A DNA stretch of 64,000 bases from Collinsella sp. 4_8_47FAA (lineage in GTDB: Bacteria > Actinomycetota > Coriobacteriia > Coriobacteriales > Coriobacteriaceae), in NCBI RefSeq assembly GCF_000763055.1, contig NZ_KN214134.1, positions 498,012-562,011 of the forward strand. Reading direction: 5' to 3'. Position 1 is the first letter of the stretch, and every line of letters starts with the position of its first letter. Made by a program: the position numbers and the translations under genes. The notes beneath the pieces were generated by a model, which was not told the origin of the DNA, made no database searches, and was given only the letters and a program-made list of their open reading frames with translations. Shown piece after piece: positions 60,253 to 64,000 of the stretch.

Positions 60253-60791
60253 TCCGCCACTTGCTCGAGGCGGTAGTCGGTCATCGAGGTCTTGCGGCGT
60301 CGGACGACCCCTTTTGAGAGAACCTTGTCCACCGAGCGGTCGAGCGCCTGCTTGACAATGTCCTGACCGTTGTCGTAATAGACCTTCACATCGTCGAAGG
60401 ACTGGAAGAAGCCCAGGTGTTCAATCATTGCGGAGGAGATGTCGCGCCCCATGCGCTCCATTAGCCTTGCCGGGTCTTCGAACTGGCTGCGGCGGTAGAC
60501 GAACGTGATATAGGAAATGGGAAGTTTGCGGACGAACGAGGAGAAGTAGGCGAGCATCACCTTGCGCTGCTCGATGTCAAGAAACTCATAATCCTTGTGC
60601 CCGTTCATGAGAGGCTCGGAGTGAAACGGAATGTTAGGGAGATCGGCCCTGGCAAGCTTGGCCTCATAGCCCGTGACCGCCTCGGCGATGCTGTTTGCCT
60701 GGTCGTGAAAGACGAGTGTGAGCAGGTAGTAGCGAGCTTTGCCGCCGCGGTCGCCGCTCTCGTCGACGAAGATGCTGAGCTCCTTGGCCAA
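60117..60791 (-). CDS. DUF3800 protein (RNase H-fold)
   Basis: A 224-residue protein with the DUF3800 signature: N-terminal LSIFVDESGDRGG with the acidic pair, then YYLLTLVFHD, an inner KVYYDNGQDIVKQAL, and a C-terminal DYLCTIELALVKYEAKENGETYNKFFGG. The family has an RNase H-like fold and is common on phages, plasmids and defence islands, but its activity is not well defined. It begins with TTG 60791 after AGGAG. A minus-strand terminator lies just upstream, so it has its own promoter or escapes attenuation. Confidence 0.88.
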   Translation of the reverse strand: MAKELSIFVDESGDRGGKARYYLLTLVFHDQANSIAEAVTGYEAKLARADLPNIPFHSEPLMNGHKDYEFLDIEQRKVMLAYFSSFVRKLPISYITFVYRRSQFEDPARLMERMGRDISSAMIEHLGFFQSFDDVKVYYDNGQDIVKQALDRSVDKVLSKGVVRRRKTSMTDYRLEQVADYLCTIELALVKYEAKENGETYNKFFGGIGSFKRNWLKQARSKRI

Positions 60792-61027
60792 TGGGGACTC
60801 CTAATGGAATGGATAAAAAAATAGCCGGGGGACTCCCCCGGCACTTGGAGGTAGCTTAATGAGCCACCAATAACCTTATAGCATGCTCTGACGGTAAGAT
60901 CAAGGGGGGCGAGCCGGTACATGGCGTCGCGGCTGATGCGCGGCATCGCGCACGCCTCGTCGGCGCCGAATATCGCGTTGGTCGATGCGATGAGCCTCAC
61001 CTGGCTCCTGTTAATGCTCTTGGTCAT
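60605..61027 (-). other. Unresolved open frame upstream of the DUF3800 gene
   Basis: ATG 61027 follows AAAGGAG and the frame starts MTKSINRSQVRLIASTNAIF, then GADEACAMPRISRDAMYRLAPLDL. It runs through the terminator at 60815-60842 and 187 bases into the DUF3800 gene, so at most the first ~60 codons could be real. A frameshifted or truncated gene ending at the terminator is possible. No family was recognised. Confidence 0.25.
60815..60842 (-). terminator. Terminator on the minus strand before the DUF3800 gene
   Basis: GCCGGGGGA / TCCCCCGGC stem with a T-run on the minus-strand side (60815-60821). It implies that a minus-strand transcription unit ends here, although no intact gene was found for it. 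Confidence 0.8.
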
Positions 61028-61303
61028 GGTCGTCCTCGAGCTCCTTTCGTCTCGAGGCTTCCTCGCGTGCCCGGCCGCGGGCGGCTCCCGGGGCGGTCGC
61101 GGCCGTCATTTGCGACGTGCTTGAGGCGGAGGCATCCGATCAGGCCGGCCTTGCGTCCTGGGTCGCCAACATCCGTCCAGCGGCGGACGAGATGGCGACT
61201 CGCATCGCCGACATGCTCATGCACATGGGGCGGCGACTAGCCAGGGCGATCCCCGCAACGGGTATTATTGTCCGGGAAACGTTTGGTTGCGAGCCACGCC
61301 GGT
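60843..61303. other. Gene-poor boundary between the island and the GC-rich cluster
   Basis: About 460 bases in which composition rises from ordinary to very GC-rich. Apart from the unresolved frame ending at 61027, I see only short frames (for example MSMSAMRVAISSAAGRML on the minus strand near 61220) without support. Likely debris of older genes. Confidence 0.4.
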
Positions 61304-61333
61304 GTGCGGGGCCTGAGTCGTCAGGCCCCGCAC
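61304..61333 (-). terminator. Hairpin at the end of the histidine kinase gene
   Basis: GTGCGGGGCCTGA-GTCG-TCAGGCCCCGCAC is a perfect 13-bp stem that includes the kinase stop codon. No T-run is evident on the minus strand. Confidence 0.65.
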
Positions 61334-62718
61334 AGGGGGACCGCGATGGTGGCCACCGCGCCGCCCGAGGGGCTGTTGGCGAGCGAGACGGAGCCCCCGT
61401 GGGCGCTCGCGGCCTCGGAGGCGGCGTGGAGGCCGAGCCCGTAGTGGCGGCCTCCGTCGCGCGAGGAGCGGGAGGAGTCGTCTGTGAAGAGGCGCTCGCA
61501 GCCACGTTCGAGGGCGGCGGGAGAGAAGCCCGGTCCGTCGTCAGCGACCTCGATGACGAGGTGCCCGCCCGCGACGTCGCAGGAGACCGCCACGCGCGAG
61601 CGCGCGTGCTCGGCGGCGTTGGCCACGAGGTTCGCGGCGGCTCGCGCCAGGGCGGTTCGGTCGAGCGGGGCCTCGGGCGCGCCCGCGACAGCAGGGCCCG
61701 TGGCCGCGTCGAGCGTCACGCCTCGCGCCCGGGCGATCTGGGCGGCCTCGGCGAGGACCTGTTCGCAGAGCTCGGCCGGCCGCATGGGGGTCCTCTCCGC
61801 CCCGCCGGACCCGCGCGAGGCCTCGATGAGCAGGCGCACGTATCCGTCGAGCCTTTCGACACCGCCGGCTATGTCGCGCGCGGCGGCCGCGAGGTCGGCG
61901 TCTTTCTCGTCTTCCAGCTCCTCCGCCACGAAGTCGGCGTTGGCGCGCAGCACGGTGAGCGGCGTCTTGAGGTCGTGGGCGAGCGACGCCACCTGCTCGC
62001 GCTGCCCCCGCTCCGCGGCCCAGCGGGCCTCGAGCGACTCGGCGAGGGAGGCCCGCATGGCGTCCATCGCGGCGAGGACGTCGTTCACCTCGCGCACGTT
62101 GGTGCTGCCGACCGCGAAGTCGAGCTCTCCCGCGCCGACGCGCCCCGCTGCCTCCGCGAGCGGCGCCATCTTGTGCGAGATCACGCGGCTCGCGCGGCGC
62201 GCCACGAGCGCGAGCGCGAGCGCGCTTCCCGCAGCGGCGCCGACGAGCATGAGATTCTGCGGGTTGGGAAGCAGGCCGGCGAGGTCGCGCGAGACCCACT
62301 GCGGCAGGTACTCGCTGACGAGTGCGCTGGCCCCGCCGCCCTTGAGCGGGAACGCGGCGTAGGTGAGGCCCGAGCCCCCGCCCTCGATCTCCACTGTGCC
62401 CGGATCCGTGGCGAGTGCCGCACGGGCCATTTCCGTCGCGTCCTCGAGCCGCGTGCCCTCGAGGTCTGTCATCAGCACGTATCCGTCCTTATTCAGGATG
62501 AGGTAGCGGTACGCCGTCGGCACGTCCTGCTGCCCGCAGACGCCGTCGCGTGCCAGACCCTCCGCGACCTCGCGCGCATTGGCCGGCCCCCAGCTTGCCT
62601 CGTAGACGAAGCCCGCGTTGATCGCCGCGGAGAGCGCCATGAACGAGGCGAGCCACGCCGTGGCGACCGCCGCGAACGCGTAGGCGAAGTAGCGCGCGAT
62701 GACGAAGGAGAGCGGCAT
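61321..62718 (-). CDS. Sensor histidine kinase
   Basis: A 465-residue membrane kinase. A first helix (~8-32) and a second (~165-188) flank an extracellular sensing region of ~130 residues. A HAMP-like linker (VISHKMAPLAEAAGRVGAGEL) leads to the HisKA box SLAHDLKTPLTVL, the N box NLVANAAEHAR, G1 VADDGPGFS and G2 HYGLGLHAASEAASAHGG. It phosphorylates the response regulator encoded just before it. I chose ATG 62718; a GTG at 62757 would overlap the regulator. The neighbouring ABC permease suggests it senses an antimicrobial peptide or envelope stress. Confidence 0.93.
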   Translation of the reverse strand: MPLSFVIARYFAYAFAAVATAWLASFMALSAAINAGFVYEASWGPANAREVAEGLARDGVCGQQDVPTAYRYLILNKDGYVLMTDLEGTRLEDATEMARAALATDPGTVEIEGGGSGLTYAAFPLKGGGASALVSEYLPQWVSRDLAGLLPNPQNLMLVGAAAGSALALALVARRASRVISHKMAPLAEAAGRVGAGELDFAVGSTNVREVNDVLAAMDAMRASLAESLEARWAAERGQREQVASLAHDLKTPLTVLRANADFVAEELEDEKDADLAAAARDIAGGVERLDGYVRLLIEASRGSGGAERTPMRPAELCEQVLAEAAQIARARGVTLDAATGPAVAGAPEAPLDRTALARAAANLVANAAEHARSRVAVSCDVAGGHLVIEVADDGPGFSPAALERGCERLFTDDSSRSSRDGGRHYGLGLHAASEAASAHGGSVSLANSPSGGAVATIAVPLCGA

Positions 62719-62744
62719 GCCCCCGCGACCTCGCGCCCCGGTCC

Positions 62745-63407
62745 TCAGAGCTGCCACTTGTACCCCATCCCCCAGACGGTCGCGATCGGATCGGCGCCGG
62801 CCTCGGAGAGTTTCCTCCGGGCGCGGCTGACCTGCATGGATATGGCCGCGTCGTCGGCGTCGCTCTCCCAGCCGAGCACCGCCTCGCGGATCTGCGCGCG
62901 GCTCATGACCTGCCCGGGGTGGCGGGCGAGGTACTCGCAGATGGCGTACTCGGTGGGCGTGAGCGGAACGGCCTCGCCGCCCACGGCGAGGCCGCGCGCC
63001 CCGAGGTCGATCCGCACCTCCCCGAAGGAGAGGGTGTGCGAGCGCGGCCGGCGCTCACGGCGTAGATGGGCCGCGACCTTGGCGCGCAGCTCCGCGGCCC
63101 CGAAGGGCTTGCGGACGTAGTCGTCGGCTCCTAGGCCGTAGCCGGCCACGGCGTCCTCCTCGGCCACGCGCGCGGTCAGGAAGATGATGGGCCCGTCGAA
63201 GTCCGGGCGGATCTGCCGCACGAGCTCGAAGCCGTCGAGCCCCGGCATCATGACGTCACAGAGCACGAGGTCGAAGCGCGAGAGGTCCATCCCCGGGACC
63301 GCCGTCGGGTCCGCTGCCTTGACGACCTCATGGCCGTCGCGGCCGAGGACGCGCGCGAGCGCGTCGAGGATCGCCCGTTCATCATCCACTGCCAGTATTC
63401 TCGCCAT
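62745..63407 (-). CDS. OmpR-family response regulator
   Basis: A 220-residue two-domain regulator. Receiver: acidic pair Asp8-Asp9 (VDDE), phosphorylated Asp51 in LVLCDVMMPG, Thr in IIFLTARV, and Lys in VRKPFGA. The C-terminal winged helix (~125-220) contains LTPTEYAICEYLARHPGQVMSR and ends in the OmpR-type VWGMGYKWQL. ATG 63407 follows AGGAGG. It is upstream of and almost touching the kinase gene, and it probably controls the ABC genes on its 5' side. Confidence 0.96.
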   Translation of the reverse strand: MARILAVDDERAILDALARVLGRDGHEVVKAADPTAVPGMDLSRFDLVLCDVMMPGLDGFELVRQIRPDFDGPIIFLTARVAEEDAVAGYGLGADDYVRKPFGAAELRAKVAAHLRRERRPRSHTLSFGEVRIDLGARGLAVGGEAVPLTPTEYAICEYLARHPGQVMSRAQIREAVLGWESDADDAAISMQVSRARRKLSEAGADPIATVWGMGYKWQL

Positions 63408-63452
63408 GTTCGACCTCCTGAAACTCCCGTCGGCATTGTACTTGCGCCGCGC

Positions 63453-63641
63453 TCAGCGGTCCAGAGCCCCGCGCGCAGCCGCGGGCGCGGGCGCCCACAT
63501 GGTGATCTCAGGGTTGGGCAGCACGCGGTCGGCGATCGAGCGCAGCGCCGACCCCCAGCCGGCGTCGAGCAGGGCATTCCCGCCCAGGACGAGCGCTGCG
63601 GAGAGGAGGGCGAGCACGGCGGCGAGCGGCTTCCTACTCAT
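63453..63641 (-). CDS. Small membrane-anchored protein next to the ABC permease
   Basis: A 62-residue product with an N-terminal membrane helix (PLAAVLALLSAALVLGGNALL) and an outer tail (SIADRVLPNPEITMWAPAPA). Its ATG overlaps the permease stop by 8 bases, and GGGAGGG precedes it, so it is translated with the transporter. It resembles the first helix and loop of a permease, so it may be a small subunit or a truncated second permease. I cannot assign a family. Confidence 0.55.
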   Translation of the reverse strand: MSRKPLAAVLALLSAALVLGGNALLDAGWGSALRSIADRVLPNPEITMWAPAPAAARGALDR

Positions 63642-64000
63642 CTGCCCTCCCGTCCTCGAAGCGGCAGAACCAGGCCAGAAGGACGGCGGCGGCTGCCAGG
63701 GCGAGCACGAGGCCAGCGAGCGCAGTCGTGAGGAGAGGGGCCGCCGCGCGTGCGGCGTCGATGAAGGCCTCTATCCCGAGCGACCCCAGGCGCGCGGGCC
63801 AGGCGAGCGGCACCCAGCTCAGGGGCGTCGCCAGGGCACCGGTGAGCTCGCCGGTCATGAGGCCGTGCGCAAGTCCGCCCACTGAGAAGAACGCGAGGAG
63901 CATCCCCGCCGCACCGGCGCAGATGGCGGCGTTGCGGCTGAGGCGCAGGGCCACGCCGAGCCCCAGCGCGTAGAGGGGCAGGCTGCCCAGCACGATGCCC
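63634..64000 (-). CDS. ABC transporter permease, lantibiotic-immunity type (5' end outside window)
   Basis: The visible 122 C-terminal residues contain about three membrane helices (GIVLGSLPLYALGLGVALRLS, AGAAGMLLAFFSVGGLAHGL, and LLTTALAGLVLALAAAAVLLAWF). The first has the ABC-2 look of the MutE/EpiE/SpaE permeases that remove lantibiotics from the membrane. SWVPLAWPARL between helices is also typical. The gene runs off the end of the window, so its ATPase partner cannot be seen. Its location before a two-component system fits a peptide-sensing and detoxification module. Confidence 0.7.
   Translation of the reverse strand, partial: GIVLGSLPLYALGLGVALRLSRNAAICAGAAGMLLAFFSVGGLAHGLMTGELTGALATPLSWVPLAWPARLGSLGIEAFIDAARAAAPLLTTALAGLVLALAAAAVLLAWFCRFEDGRADE

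Noticed and set aside
61117..63120. 667-residue open frame on the plus strand
   Set aside because: It lies antisense to the histidine kinase and response regulator, is extremely Arg/Gly/Ala-rich and shows no domain.

Overview
The window reads as chromosomal DNA of a GC-rich anaerobic actinobacterium of the class Coriobacteriia, most likely Collinsella. That assignment is an inference from gene content: a type III glutamine synthetase, a cobalamin-dependent MetH without its own reactivation domain, a MurT/GatD protein, iron-type alcohol and glycerol dehydrogenases, an LPxTG-pilus operon with a class C sortase, and a one-piece tmRNA whose tag ends ALAA. It also rests on strong C/G third-position bias and Shine-Dalgarno sequences of the AGGAGG type.

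Layout. 1-4213: end of moaA, a MoaC-MobB fusion (molybdenum cofactor), an MFS transporter and a Cof-type HAD phosphatase. 4720-13278: a surface-pilus locus with a large beta-helix adhesin, two further pilins and a sortase. 13606-17107: overlapping gatC-gatA-gatB. 17792-21141: a metal P-type ATPase with a small partner and a RelB-like/PIN toxin-antitoxin pair. 21873-22236: tmRNA, followed by a repeat-rich spacer. 22864-27848: patatin-like lipase, rplM-rpsI, glmM, a solitary PTS EIIA and nagB. 28321-31320: a 999-residue STAND/BTAD regulator. 31374-38763 (minus strand): yhbY, a methyltransferase, a UPF0210 protein, and metF, a MetH-activation protein and metH. 39190-46633: glnN, tRNA-Glu with duplicated 3' remnants, a single-chain MurT-GatD, and two alpha-helical repeat proteins. 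47134-56905: Fe-ADH, gldA, a gldA-like fragment, a polyferredoxin, ychF, a DUF1648 protein, an Xre pair, asparaginase and guaA. 56939-61000: an accessory island after guaA, with a GyrI-like remnant, a DUF4143 ATPase, a frameshifted gene, an orphan protein and a DUF3800 protein. 61300-64000: a very GC-rich two-component system with an ABC permease.

The coding part is mostly housekeeping with a fermentative, mucosa-associated flavour: amino-sugar use (nagB, glmM), glycerol and alcohol redox, one-carbon and methionine metabolism, and surface pili. The least explained material is non-coding. I found five copies of a 33-bp palindrome, two copies of a 60-bp palindrome, three different 180-245 bp elements with long terminal inverted repeats, a 62-bp tandem array of hairpins whose arms co-vary, and tRNA and tmRNA 3'-end duplications. 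I also found two copies of a larger structure that sits just after a stop codon, in the same orientation each time. It has the same unpaired sequence blocks in both copies, but copy-specific, perfectly complementary arms.

All positions and motifs were read by eye. Family names come from motif recognition, not database searches.
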